Shown: positions 1-8,031 of the stretch, one piece after another
Numbering within the stretch: position 1 is the stretch's first letter
Layout of the letters: every line of letters starts with the position of its first letter
From: Persephonella sp.
GTDB taxonomy: Bacteria > Aquificota > Aquificia > Aquificales > Hydrogenothermaceae
Length of the DNA: 46,268 nt
Assembly (NCBI GenBank): GCA_026987075.1
Contig: JALSNI010000030.1
Coordinates: 1 to 46,268, forward strand
Reading direction: 5' to 3'
The notes under the pieces: model-generated
Told to the model about the DNA's origin: nothing
Seen by the model: the letters and a program-made list of their open reading frames with translations, nothing else
Database searches by the model: none
Made by a program: the position numbers and the translations under genes

Positions 1-166
1 AGAAAAGATACCATATTTAGTCAGACCTATGGTAAAACATTACATCAAAGGGCTGAAAGAGATAGATGAAAAATTAAGACAGTTTTCTGTCTTAAAAAGA
101 ATTCCTGTTCAGACTATATATGCAGACGAAAATCCATTTTTAAAACTGAGGAAGATGTTTAGTTAA
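1..166 (+). CDS. C-terminal fragment of an unrecognised protein (5' end outside window)
   Basis: An open frame starts at base 2 and runs to TAA at 164-166, giving the last 54 residues of a protein that begins upstream. The fragment is rich in Lys, Glu and Leu and ends in KLRKMFS. I see no diagnostic motif and cannot assign a family. Its stop overlaps the stop of the convergent MscS gene. It looks real because the frame is open to the window edge and ends exactly at the neighbouring gene. Confidence 0.55.
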   Translation, partial: EKIPYLVRPMVKHYIKGLKEIDEKLRQFSVLKRIPVQTIYADENPFLKLRKMFS

Positions 167-1284
167 TCTTCTGTATAAAATGACAGTTTGTGAGGAAGCT
201 TTTCTACATATATAGACTGGCTTGGAAATGCAAAAGAAGAACCATTTCTCTCAACAATATCCATAATTTTCAGATTTATATCTTCCTTTATAGCCATATA
301 TTCAATCCAGTTTGCAGTATTTGTAAACGTATAAATGAAAATATCTAAAGAACTGTCAGAAAACTTGTCAAAAAATACAAGAAGTGTCTGGTTCTTTGCT
401 ATTCCCGGATGTTCCTGAAGCATCTGTTTTATCTCTTTTACAATTTTCCTTACAGTGTCTGGAGGTGTGCTGTAAACAAGTCCTATGGTCATCTTTATTC
501 TTCTTACGTCTCTCCTTGAAAAATTCTCTATAGGATTATTTGCTATGTATTGATTTGGAACAGTTACAAGAGACTTCTCAAAAGTTCTTATTTTTGTTGT
601 CCGCATACCTAAGTCTTCCACAATCCCTTCAACAGAACCAACCTTTATCCATTCTCCAATCTTCAAGGATTTATCTGCAAGTATTGTTAACCCACCAAAC
701 AGATTGGCAGCTGTATCCTTGGCAGCCAAGGCAATAGCAAGGCCACCTATCCCTAAGGAAGCTATAAGAGCTGTAACGTTAATACCCCACTCCTGGAGAA
801 CAGCAAGGATAGCTATAATAACAATAAATACCTTTACAGACTTTATCAGAAAAGAGCCGACTTCCTTTGCAAGCTCTTTTCCAAACTTTTCACTAAAAGT
901 ATAAATGTCTGTGCTAAAGACATTAATCCCATTATAAAAAACCCAGAAGACAAGGATTATAAACATAGAACGAACAATATGCTGTGCTATGTCAGCTTGA
1001 ATACTTAATATATCTAAAACTATCCACAATCCTATAACGATAAACAAAAATCTTAGAGGGCTTTCTATCATACTGAGAATTTTGTCGTCTATACTGGTTT
1101 TTGTTCTTGAAACGACAGTTTTTATACTGTTTACTATAATCCTGCTGAATATCTTTCTTAATAATAGGAACAAAATAAAAATAACGAGAGCAATAGCCCA
1201 CTTGTAGAGGGGCGTTCCTAAAACAACCTGATTTAAAAGCTGGTCAATACCAGATGTTAACTCCATTTCAATTATATTATCCAA
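163..1284 (-). CDS. MscS-family mechanosensitive ion channel
   Basis: A 373-residue inner-membrane protein that should release solutes when membrane tension rises after osmotic downshock. About four hydrophobic segments (near 28-47, 75-95, 103-120 and 150-165) precede a pore-lining helix rich in Gly and Ala near 170-197, with the typical SLGIGGLAIALAAKD pattern. The MscS beta domain follows (GEWIKVG, GIVEDLG, TVPNQ), then the alpha/beta C-terminal domain. The extra N-terminal segments make it longer than E. coli MscS and closer to the YnaI/MscM size class. It stands alone, divergent from the YbjN-like gene, and its stop overlaps that of the convergent partial gene. Confidence 0.9.
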   Translation of the reverse strand: MDNIIEMELTSGIDQLLNQVVLGTPLYKWAIALVIFILFLLLRKIFSRIIVNSIKTVVSRTKTSIDDKILSMIESPLRFLFIVIGLWIVLDILSIQADIAQHIVRSMFIILVFWVFYNGINVFSTDIYTFSEKFGKELAKEVGSFLIKSVKVFIVIIAILAVLQEWGINVTALIASLGIGGLAIALAAKDTAANLFGGLTILADKSLKIGEWIKVGSVEGIVEDLGMRTTKIRTFEKSLVTVPNQYIANNPIENFSRRDVRRIKMTIGLVYSTPPDTVRKIVKEIKQMLQEHPGIAKNQTLLVFFDKFSDSSLDIFIYTFTNTANWIEYMAIKEDINLKIMDIVERNGSSFAFPSQSIYVEKLPHKLSFYTED

Positions 1285-1381
1285 TATCTTTATTTAATTT
1301 TTCAATAAATATAAATAAAAAGCAGATATTAGAATATTTAATATTATAAGTTGAAAATTAATAAATTTCAGGAGAGGTGCC

Positions 1382-1864
1382 ATGAGGAGGAGAGCAGTAG
1401 GATTGTTAACGGTAATCCTTCCTTTAGCCTTTTTCTTTATCTCAACTCAAGCAAGTGCTGTTGACCTTATATCAGCTAAAGACCCCAAAGCCATTTTGAA
1501 TATTGCGAGAGGATTTGGGATGGCCAAACTTAAAAAGGATATCTTTGGGGACCCTCTAATCGTGGGAAGAATCAATGGAACCAAATACAGTATATACTTT
1601 TATAACTGCAGAAAAAACAGAAATTGCAAAGTTATTGCTTTTAAAGCTGGTTGGGAAGGGAAAAAAGTTTCTTTAGAAAAAATAAATAAATGGAACAAGG
1701 ATAACATCTTTGGGACAGCTTATAAAGTTGATGAAGAAACAGTAAAGCTAAAACTTCCTGTAGACCTTGAATATGGCGTAACAGAAGAAAATCTTGAGGA
1801 CATATTTGAACGCTGGACTTCTATTCTTAAAGATTTTGAAAGTGAAGTATTAGGTGTTAGATAA
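1382..1864 (+). CDS. Exported YbjN-domain protein
   Basis: 160 residues. The N-terminus is a signal peptide: basic MRRR, a hydrophobic stretch, then a likely cleavage near QASA-VD. The mature part resembles the YbjN (PF10722) alpha/beta fold: a segment around INGTKYSIYFYNC followed by residues typical of the family's central strands and a C-terminal helix ending in a WTSIL motif. YbjN proteins are linked to stress and motility regulation but have no defined biochemistry. A good Shine-Dalgarno sequence (aggagaggtg) lies just upstream of the ATG, and a strong intrinsic terminator follows, so it is probably monocistronic. Two Cys (NCRKNRNC) could form a disulfide in the periplasm. Confidence 0.7.
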   Translation: MRRRAVGLLTVILPLAFFFISTQASAVDLISAKDPKAILNIARGFGMAKLKKDIFGDPLIVGRINGTKYSIYFYNCRKNRNCKVIAFKAGWEGKKVSLEKINKWNKDNIFGTAYKVDEETVKLKLPVDLEYGVTEENLEDIFERWTSILKDFESEVLGVR

Positions 1865-1871
1865 CAATTTT

Positions 1872-1897
1872 AACAGGGGATTGCTTCCCCTGTTTTT
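1872..1897 (+). terminator. Intrinsic terminator after the YbjN-like gene
   Basis: A 9-bp perfect stem (aacagggga at 1872-1880 with tccccctgtt-type complement at 1886-1894) closes a 5-base loop and runs into five T residues. It begins 7 bases after the stop codon. It is the clearest intrinsic terminator in the window. Confidence 0.85.
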
Positions 1898-1908
1898 AAC
1901 TAAGACCA

Positions 1909-2316
1909 ATGGATTTTTACATTCACCACATAGCTATTTCTGTAACCGACATAGAAAAATCTGAGAAGTTTTACTCCCATTTTGGATTTAGAAAAATTAT
2001 AGAATATCAGTCTGAAGATGAAGGATTAAGAATAAGACATTTAAAAAAAGGAAATCTCATTATTGAACTTTTCCAATTTCAAAATCACATTTCTTCTAAA
2101 AAATATTCTCTGTGGGAAGACCTTAAGGTTCTGGGATACAAACACATAGCATTTAAGGTTGAAGACATTTATAGGGCAAAAGAGGAACTGATTAGAGAAG
2201 GTCTGATAAGCCCTAACACAGAAATAAAGAAAGGCAGAACTGGTATTCTATACTTTTTTCTTACAGACCCTGACGGCAATTTTGTAGAGATTGTTGAGGA
2301 CAAAAGGAAATTTTAA
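1909..2316 (+). CDS. VOC-superfamily (glyoxalase/dioxygenase-like) protein
   Basis: 135 residues, the size of a single vicinal-oxygen-chelate module. It has the paired beta-alpha-beta-beta-beta pattern: HHIAISVTDIEKSEKFY at the start, HIAFKVEDIYRAKEEL in the middle, and FFLTDPDGNFVEIVE at the end. His near residue 6 or 7, His in KHIAF and Glu in FVEIVE are plausible metal ligands. Substrate cannot be told; glyoxalase I, methylmalonyl-CoA epimerase and antibiotic-resistance relatives share the fold. The gene starts 12 bases after the terminator and its stop overlaps the stop of convergent gmhB by 4 bases. Confidence 0.8.
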   Translation: MDFYIHHIAISVTDIEKSEKFYSHFGFRKIIEYQSEDEGLRIRHLKKGNLIIELFQFQNHISSKKYSLWEDLKVLGYKHIAFKVEDIYRAKEELIREGLISPNTEIKKGRTGILYFFLTDPDGNFVEIVEDKRKF

Positions 2317-2876
2317 ACAGAAACACTTTTGAGTATAAAATTATCCACCACATCAAGTATGTTTTCTCCTACAAAGTCTGCTTCTGTATTCTCAACATAT
2401 TTCTTTCCCTGTCCAGTTTTAACTAAAGCTGCTTTTACACCTTCTTTATGGGCAGCTTTTATGTCATTTTCTTTGTCTCCAATAAGAAAAGATTGTGAAG
2501 GGTCTATGTTGAACTCCTCTATACCCTGTTTTATCATTCCACTTTCTGGTTTTCTACAACTGCATTTTATAGAAAGCTCAGGAATTATGCCTTCTGGATG
2601 ATGAGGACAGTAGTAGACTTTGTCAATATTTATACCTTTTTGTTTAAACACATCAAGCATATAGTCTGTTAACCTTTTAAAGTCATCTTCTGTATAGTAG
2701 CCTACGGCAATACCAGATTGATTTGTAACAATTAGCAACTTAAATCCTGCTTTTTGCAATTTTCTCAATGCAGGAAACACCTCTGGATATATGTGAAAGT
2801 TTTCAATTTTGTGCACGAAACCGTAATCCTCGTTAATTACTCCGTCTCTGTCTAAAAATACAGCCTTGTTTTTCAA
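2313..2876 (-). CDS. gmhB: D-glycero-beta-D-manno-heptose 1,7-bisphosphate 7-phosphatase
   Basis: 187 residues, the usual GmhB length. It removes the 7-phosphate from heptose bisphosphate on the way to ADP-heptose for the LPS core. HAD motif I is FLDRDGVIN (Asp9 nucleophile, Asp11 acid), motif II is LLIVTNQSG, and motif IV is FLIGDKENDI. The GmhB zinc loop is present (CPHHPEG followed by CSC). The start overlaps the tldD stop by 4 bases (ATGA), so the two are translationally coupled. No other heptose gene lies nearby. A histidinol-phosphatase role is the main alternative, as these enzymes are close relatives. Confidence 0.9.
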   Translation of the reverse strand: MKNKAVFLDRDGVINEDYGFVHKIENFHIYPEVFPALRKLQKAGFKLLIVTNQSGIAVGYYTEDDFKRLTDYMLDVFKQKGINIDKVYYCPHHPEGIIPELSIKCSCRKPESGMIKQGIEEFNIDPSQSFLIGDKENDIKAAHKEGVKAALVKTGQGKKYVENTEADFVGENILDVVDNFILKSVSV

Positions 2877-4258
2877 GATTGGCCTCCAACCACCATAGAT
2901 TTAACCATTATTGTAGGCTGAGCATCTGCAACAGGAACTCCCTGTCCATTTTTTCCACAAGTGCCTATAGACCAGCCAATGTCATATCCTACCCCTGCAA
3001 TATTTTTAAGCACTTCAGGACCATTACCGAGAAGGGATGCTCCTCTAACAGGATAGGATATTTTACCATCTTCTATCACATATCCTTCAATAATTTCAAA
3101 CATAAAATCTCCATTTACTGTATTAACCTGACCACCTCCCATTTTAACTACAAATATCCCCTTTTTTATGTCTCTTATAAAGTCGTGGGGATTATCCTTC
3201 CCTGGAGCTATAAATGTATTTCTCATTCTGACTATAGGAATGTGACGGTAACTTTCTCTTCTTCCATTTCCTGTTGATTTTTTTCCTGACACCATTGCCG
3301 TTAACCTGTCATACATAAAACCTGTTAGATAACCATCTTTTATGAGAACAGTTTTCTGTGCGGGAACTCCTTCGTCGTCAATACTGTAGCTCCCCATTTT
3401 ACCCTCAATAGTTCCATCATCTATAACTGTTATAAGCTCTGATGCAACTTTTTCTCCTATTTTATTTGAATATACAGACAGTCCTTTTTCTGCAAGGTCA
3501 GCTTCAAGTCCGTGTCCTACTGCCTCGTGAATCATAGTTCCTCCTGCTTCTGACGAGATAACAACAGGCATACTTCCAGCAGGAGCTTTTCTTGCTGATA
3601 AACCTGTTATAGCTCTATGAGCAGCTTTTTCTGAAACATAATTCACCACGTTAATCTCACCATCTTCAAAAATCTCGTATCCTTTACTTTTTCCGAAAGA
3701 GTCGTATCCCCTGTATAAATCACCATTTTGAGAAGCTATAGCTTCAACATAAAAAGCTGTTCTAATCTGAGTATCTTCTGCTATTTCCCCTAAACTGTTT
3801 ATTATAATGATTTCCCTTTTATTATCCTTTAACATAATACTTGATTGTATTATCCTGTTATCAAAACTTCTGACTGTATCATCTGCCCTTAAGAGAATTT
3901 CTTTTTTTCTATCAAGGAAATAATCTTCTGGGTCTAAAATAACGCGTGGAACGTTTTTTAGATAAGTTATTCCCACTTTTACTTTTCCTTCGTCTGCTGA
4001 AGTTACTATTCCCTTCACAATTTCTTCAAGGGACTCTTTTGATATGTTGTTTGTATATCCATAGTAAGTTTTACCATCTTTTATAAGTCTTATTCCTACA
4101 CCTTCATCATATCCTTCTACAGTTTTTTCAATCTTTCCTCCCTCTAATTTGAGAACAGTTGAAAAGGTTTTTTCGTAAAAAATTTCTCCATACTCTCCAC
4201 CATCAGACATCAATCTTGTAAGTAGATAAGGAGACAGCTCTCTAATTAACTCTTTCAT
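2873..4258 (-). CDS. tldD: TldD-family metalloprotease
   Basis: 461 residues, full length for TldD. The family degrades unfolded peptides as a TldD/TldE heterodimer with a zinc held by the HExxxH motif, seen here as HEAVGH at residues 244-249. The conserved downstream Cys lies in the SIGTCGKNGQGVPV region. The N-terminal domain carries the typical ...GYDEGVGIRLI segment. No tldE/pmbA partner is in the window. The gene follows an unknown gene by 3 bases and overlaps gmhB by 4 bases, giving a three-gene operon. Confidence 0.92.
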   Translation of the reverse strand: MKELIRELSPYLLTRLMSDGGEYGEIFYEKTFSTVLKLEGGKIEKTVEGYDEGVGIRLIKDGKTYYGYTNNISKESLEEIVKGIVTSADEGKVKVGITYLKNVPRVILDPEDYFLDRKKEILLRADDTVRSFDNRIIQSSIMLKDNKREIIIINSLGEIAEDTQIRTAFYVEAIASQNGDLYRGYDSFGKSKGYEIFEDGEINVVNYVSEKAAHRAITGLSARKAPAGSMPVVISSEAGGTMIHEAVGHGLEADLAEKGLSVYSNKIGEKVASELITVIDDGTIEGKMGSYSIDDEGVPAQKTVLIKDGYLTGFMYDRLTAMVSGKKSTGNGRRESYRHIPIVRMRNTFIAPGKDNPHDFIRDIKKGIFVVKMGGGQVNTVNGDFMFEIIEGYVIEDGKISYPVRGASLLGNGPEVLKNIAGVGYDIGWSIGTCGKNGQGVPVADAQPTIMVKSMVVGGQS

Positions 4259-4261
4259 GTC

Positions 4262-4756
4262 TCACAGTCCAAGTAAAAATGCTATTTCTTCAGGGGATTT
4301 ACCTTCAAGAAAATATGCAAGTGCCTGAAGACCTTTCTCATCAATTGATATGTAAAGGGCTTTATCTCCTGAGGAAAATGGGATGACAAGAACAGGAACT
4401 CTCCATGTCTGAATAAACCTTTTCCATTCTGGTTTAAAATCTGCAAGCAAAAACTGGGCTTCCCTTGTTTTTCCAAGTAGTATGTTTACAAGGGCAAACA
4501 TGTATTTAGCTTCTGGTATCTTTGATGCACTTTTTGCAAGCTCTCTTCGTGAACCTTTTATGTCTCCATCAATATACTTATTAAATCCTTCTACAAATGC
4601 TTTTTCTTCTTCTGGTAGGTCAAGATAGAATTCAAATGGTATTTCCATGTAAGATTCTGAATTATCTATCTCAAAAATAGGAGCCACCTGTGTTTTTACT
4701 CTATCTGGATGACCTTTAAAAATAAAAATTTGCATTTCTTTTTCCATTGTAGTCAT
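4262..4756 (-). CDS. Unknown cytoplasmic protein upstream of tldD
   Basis: 164 residues starting at the ATG at 4756, which has gaggtga just upstream at good spacing; a GTG two codons earlier is less well placed. No signal peptide or membrane segment. The centre (about 55-110) is helical with repeat-like character (YMFALVNILLGKTREAQFLL), reminiscent of a single TPR-like hairpin. The C-terminus, SPEEIAFLLGL, looks like a short helix that could be a docking peptide. I do not recognise the family. The 3-base gap to tldD indicates one transcript, so it may act with TldD. Confidence 0.75.
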   Translation of the reverse strand: MTTMEKEMQIFIFKGHPDRVKTQVAPIFEIDNSESYMEIPFEFYLDLPEEEKAFVEGFNKYIDGDIKGSRRELAKSASKIPEAKYMFALVNILLGKTREAQFLLADFKPEWKRFIQTWRVPVLVIPFSSGDKALYISIDEKGLQALAYFLEGKSPEEIAFLLGL

Positions 4757-4801
4757 CTTCACCTCGCATTTTTAATCACATTTTATTCCAATTTTTGTTG
4801 C

Positions 4802-4969
4802 TTATGTGTGATTTACCTCATCTGATTTTTCTTTTTTTTGATAATACTTTCTGTCTCTTTCATCAACGATAGTGTTGTTCCTACTCCAGTAAATCATCAG
4901 CCAGATTATTATCCCAAACATAAGACCAAATACGACAATAGTCAAAATAAGTTCAGCAGTTTCGTTCAT
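4802..4969 (-). CDS. Small single-pass membrane protein, 55 residues
   Basis: ATG at 4967-4969 with an ideal Shine-Dalgarno (ggagg, 6 bases upstream) and TAA at 4802-4804. The protein has a short acidic N-terminus, one strong membrane helix at about residues 7-28 ending in two Trp, and a highly charged C-terminal tail (DERDRKYYQKKEKSD). The layout resembles CcoQ/FixQ-type small subunits of cbb3 oxidase, but no oxidase gene is nearby and the resemblance is only in shape. It sits alone between the tldD operon and the divergent methyltransferase gene. Confidence 0.65.
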   Translation of the reverse strand: MNETAELILTIVVFGLMFGIIIWLMIYWSRNNTIVDERDRKYYQKKEKSDEVNHT

Positions 4970-5029
4970 CTCAAATCCTCCACATTATAAAATTGATTAT
5001 AATTATAAAACTAAAATGTGGAGTTACGA

Positions 5030-5674
5030 ATGTTTACAACAAAAAAAAGAGCAGAAAAAATAAGAAAGATTTTGACTAAAAGACAGAAAGACCTGCAGGT
5101 TTTTTCAGATAATGTAACAAATCCCCATAATTTTTCTGCAATATTGAGAACCTCTGATGCTGTAGGCGTTTTATACCTGTATTACAGATATAGTGGTAAT
5201 GAAGAAATAATAAACGAAGAGATTACAATGGGTTCCCACAAATGGATAATACACCAAAAAATCCCTGACGAAAAGATAGAAGAATTTTTTCACTTAAAAA
5301 AGAAAGATGGGTTTCAAATTGTTGCTACTTCCCTTTCTGAAGATAGTATTCACTTTAGAAAAGTTGATTATACGAAGCCTACTATCATTATTGTCGGACA
5401 CGAACTGAAAGGGGTCAGTGATGAAGTTTTGCGTTTTGCTGACCGCAAAATTATCATACCTATGTATGGAATGGCTCAGAGTCTTAATGTTTCTGTAGCT
5501 ACAGGTGTAATCCTGTATGAAGCTCAAAGACAAAGGGAAGAAAAAGGTATGTATGAAAGACCTTCTCTTACTGAGGAAGAAATAGAAAAGATATTAGAAA
5601 AGTGGACTACAGAAGATGTAATCAAAGACAAAATGGATAAAAGTGCTTTTAAACATTTTTTAAAAAACAATTGA
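5030..5674 (+). CDS. SpoU/TrmH-family RNA 2'-O-ribose methyltransferase
   Basis: About 214 residues. The SPOUT motifs are clear: motif 1 NPHNFSAILRTSDAVGV, motif 2 IIIVGHELKGVSDEVL, and motif 3 IIIPMYGMAQSLNVSVATGVILYE, which forms the knotted SAM site. The N-terminal helix (KKRAEKIRKILTKRQKDLQV) and the basic C-terminal extension fit tRNA (Gm18) methyltransferase TrmH. I chose the ATG at 5030 because ggag lies 6 bases before it; a GTG at 5018 has no such site. Other rRNA or tRNA 2'-O targets are possible. Confidence 0.88.
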   Translation: MFTTKKRAEKIRKILTKRQKDLQVFSDNVTNPHNFSAILRTSDAVGVLYLYYRYSGNEEIINEEITMGSHKWIIHQKIPDEKIEEFFHLKKKDGFQIVATSLSEDSIHFRKVDYTKPTIIIVGHELKGVSDEVLRFADRKIIIPMYGMAQSLNVSVATGVILYEAQRQREEKGMYERPSLTEEEIEKILEKWTTEDVIKDKMDKSAFKHFLKNN

Positions 5675-5744
5675 TTTAATTTATCACAATCATTAACTTA
5701 AATATATTAATTGAATAAACTGAAATAATTGAGGGGGTGCTACA

Positions 5745-6200
5745 TTGATAATAAAAAGTCCTGTTATTCATTATGGAGAGACAATCCCAAAAATTTATAC
5801 CTGTGATGGTTCAGATATATCTCCACCAATTATCTGGTCAGGTTATCCTATGGAAACTCAAAGTTTTGTCTTACTAATGGAAGACCCTGATGCACCTATA
5901 GGAGTATTTACCCACTGGGTGGTTTATGACATACCTGCCAACATAAATGAACTTCCTGAAGATTTTCCAAAAAATCCTGAAGTAAATGGCATAAAACAGG
6001 GAATAAATGATTTTGGAAAAATAGGGTATGGAGGACCCTGCCCTCCGTTTGGTAAGCCTCACAGATATTTTTTCAGAGTTTTTGCTTTAGATGTTCCTTA
6101 TTTGGAACTGCCAGCAGGTGCATCAAGACAGGAAGTAGAGGTGGTAATGACAGGCAAAATTATAGATGAAGGTTATCTAATGGGATTATACAGCAGATAA
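5745..6200 (+). CDS. YbhB/YbcL family (PEBP, Raf-kinase-inhibitor-like) protein
   Basis: 151 residues starting at TTG, which is preceded by gaggggg at 7-8 bases. The phosphatidylethanolamine-binding-protein fold is marked by YTCDGSDISPPIIWSGYP, the DPDAP signature followed by THWVVYDIP, and GPCPPFGKPHRYFFRVFALD. No signal peptide, so it should be cytoplasmic. Bacterial members have no settled biochemical role. The stop directly abuts the stop of the convergent cytochrome gene (6200/6201). Confidence 0.9.
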   Translation: MIIKSPVIHYGETIPKIYTCDGSDISPPIIWSGYPMETQSFVLLMEDPDAPIGVFTHWVVYDIPANINELPEDFPKNPEVNGIKQGINDFGKIGYGGPCPPFGKPHRYFFRVFALDVPYLELPAGASRQEVEVVMTGKIIDEGYLMGLYSR

Positions 6201-6572
6201 TTACTTAAAGTTTCTAAACATCCATAATGCTACAGACTGTTTTTCCTCTTCAGGAATATTCACAGGAGGCATTAAACCCCATCTTTTGATACAAGGTTTG
6301 CATACTGACTTTTCTGTATCTGGTTGAGACAAAAAGTCTACAACATACTGGACAAATTTTTCTTTGTTACGATAGTGGTATTTTATCTGTCTTGTTAAAG
6401 CGTCTATAGGTGGGGCCTTAAGGGATAGGTTATCTGTAAGCTCTGTTGTTTTTTCTACGTGACACTGGACACAGTTTTTTCTATATATCTCACCCCCCAA
6501 ATCAGAGCCATAAACAATTGTTGTTATTACAAAAAATGCAGTTATAGTCTTACCTATCAGATAACGCTCCAT
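6201..6572 (-). CDS. Small exported c-type cytochrome at the end of the pilus operon
   Basis: 123 residues. A signal peptide or N-terminal anchor (about 5-22) precedes NCVQCH, a single CXXCH heme c site; LMPPVNIP near the C-terminus offers the likely Met axial ligand. A second Cys pair (VCKPCIKRW) lacks the His and may be a disulfide. It is a class I mono-heme type cytochrome of the size of periplasmic electron carriers. The start lies 23 bases inside the end of the giant prepilin gene with gaggt about 12 bases upstream, so it is the last gene of the minus-strand pilus operon. Confidence 0.82.
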   Translation of the reverse strand: MERYLIGKTITAFFVITTIVYGSDLGGEIYRKNCVQCHVEKTTELTDNLSLKAPPIDALTRQIKYHYRNKEKFVQYVVDFLSQPDTEKSVCKPCIKRWGLMPPVNIPEEEKQSVALWMFRNFK

Positions 6573-8031
6573 TGTTATAATTTACCTCGCAGTTATTGTT
6601 TGTATCGTAACCTTTAAGGGAACTGTATCCGTATGTGGCTTCTGTTCTCCTGCATCTTCTATTGGTATACACAATTATACACTCTCCACTGGAGATATTT
6701 GCTGAGCTAAAAGAAGAACAACTTGAAGATGGAATACACCACCACAGTAAAATAGAGCCAACCCGGTAATACCTTTGGTTACCAATATTATACACTGTAA
6801 TGGAAGAGCAACTTCCTCCAGAGCCTGAACCTGAGCCTCCTCCTGAAGATATACAGTCAGGGTCTACCACTGTTAGAACATAACCTTTTGAAGCTGTCAT
6901 GTCACAGGATGTTGTTTCAACTGTAAAGTTATAGGGAGATGGATTGCTACATCCTGTATCTGACTGAACAGTTCCAGAAATCTGTCCATTAGAGAAGCTC
7001 AGGTTGTCTGGGAGACTACCTGTAAAATTCCAGCTATAGCTATCTCCTCCTCCCACGACAAAAAATGTAACTCTGTAATCACTTCCTTCGTATGCAGGGG
7101 GTAGAACCTCTGTTAATATTTTTACCTGTTGAGGAAAAACTTTTATAGTTAAATTACCTGTTAGATGATACTCATCTCCAAGGCTGTCTTTTACGCATAT
7201 ATCAGATATAGTTATATTCCCTCCACATCCTGTTACAGAGCCTACATTTGAATCTGTATCGTAATTGACCGTTCCTGTGATATAACCGTCTGCTGTTAGA
7301 GACAGTCCATAGCCACTCCACTGTGAAGCAGTATCGCAGGAGGTACCGTTCCACGTCCCAAATTGATAAGGGAGAACACCTCCTGAAACTTCTATTTTTG
7401 CCCGGTAAGGGGTGTCCTCCACTGCATCAGGTAAAGTCTGGTTAGAGTCTATAAATAGAGGTTTACACTTATCGTTGTGATGAAGCTCTGCCAAAGTAAC
7501 CCATTTTACGATATCGTCGTATTCTTCAATCCTGTTCATATCGTCAGGATATCCATCAACACTAACTCCATATTGATAAATCTTTATAGTGGTAGGAGAG
7601 TTTATGCCACCACTGCCTGCTGTTTGATTATTGTAGTTAGCTCCACCGCTAAGAACAATGAAAGCAACATCTGATATAGTCTGAACAGGTGTGGTGCAAG
7701 CAGAATCTGGACATATCTGAATAGTTATGTTTGTTTTTAGTCTTCCACAGTAATCTGTCAAACCTTCGTCGTATATGTAAACAATCTCTTTTCCGAAAGA
7801 ATCTTTTTTATTTCTTACAATAGTGCTAAAAGTGGATGCATCTGGAATTTTTCCTGAAGAAAAGGTATAGCCAAGAATCGCTTCTACATCTGCATTAACT
7901 ATCTCTTTTGTAGCATTTACCTGAGCTCTTTTTATAAGGATACCTAAAACTGTTATTCCTATTCCTGCGACAAGTCCTATTATGACCAAAACCATTGCCA
8001 ACTCAATTAATGTAAATCCCTTCTTATTCAT
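6550..8031 (-). CDS. Giant type IV prepilin with Ig-like repeats, candidate tip pilin
   Basis: 493 residues, two to three times the size of ordinary pilins. The N-terminus is a canonical class III signal: MNKKG cleaved before FTLIE with Glu at mature position 5, then a 20-residue hydrophobic helix. A globular pilin domain (about 30-190) is followed by two putative Ig (He_PIG-like) modules, about 200-300 and 305-390, each with a proline/GG strand and a GYITGT or GQISGT turn. Then comes a Gly/Ser linker (about 398-412) and a Cys-rich C-terminal domain. About a dozen Cys suggest disulfides. It overlaps the MshN-like gene by 8 bases. Probably a minor adhesive tip subunit; function is inference. 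Confidence 0.85.
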   Translation of the reverse strand: MNKKGFTLIELAMVLVIIGLVAGIGITVLGILIKRAQVNATKEIVNADVEAILGYTFSSGKIPDASTFSTIVRNKKDSFGKEIVYIYDEGLTDYCGRLKTNITIQICPDSACTTPVQTISDVAFIVLSGGANYNNQTAGSGGINSPTTIKIYQYGVSVDGYPDDMNRIEEYDDIVKWVTLAELHHNDKCKPLFIDSNQTLPDAVEDTPYRAKIEVSGGVLPYQFGTWNGTSCDTASQWSGYGLSLTADGYITGTVNYDTDSNVGSVTGCGGNITISDICVKDSLGDEYHLTGNLTIKVFPQQVKILTEVLPPAYEGSDYRVTFFVVGGGDSYSWNFTGSLPDNLSFSNGQISGTVQSDTGCSNPSPYNFTVETTSCDMTASKGYVLTVVDPDCISSGGGSGSGSGGSCSSITVYNIGNQRYYRVGSILLWWCIPSSSCSSFSSANISSGECIIVYTNRRCRRTEATYGYSSLKGYDTNNNCEVNYNNGALSDR

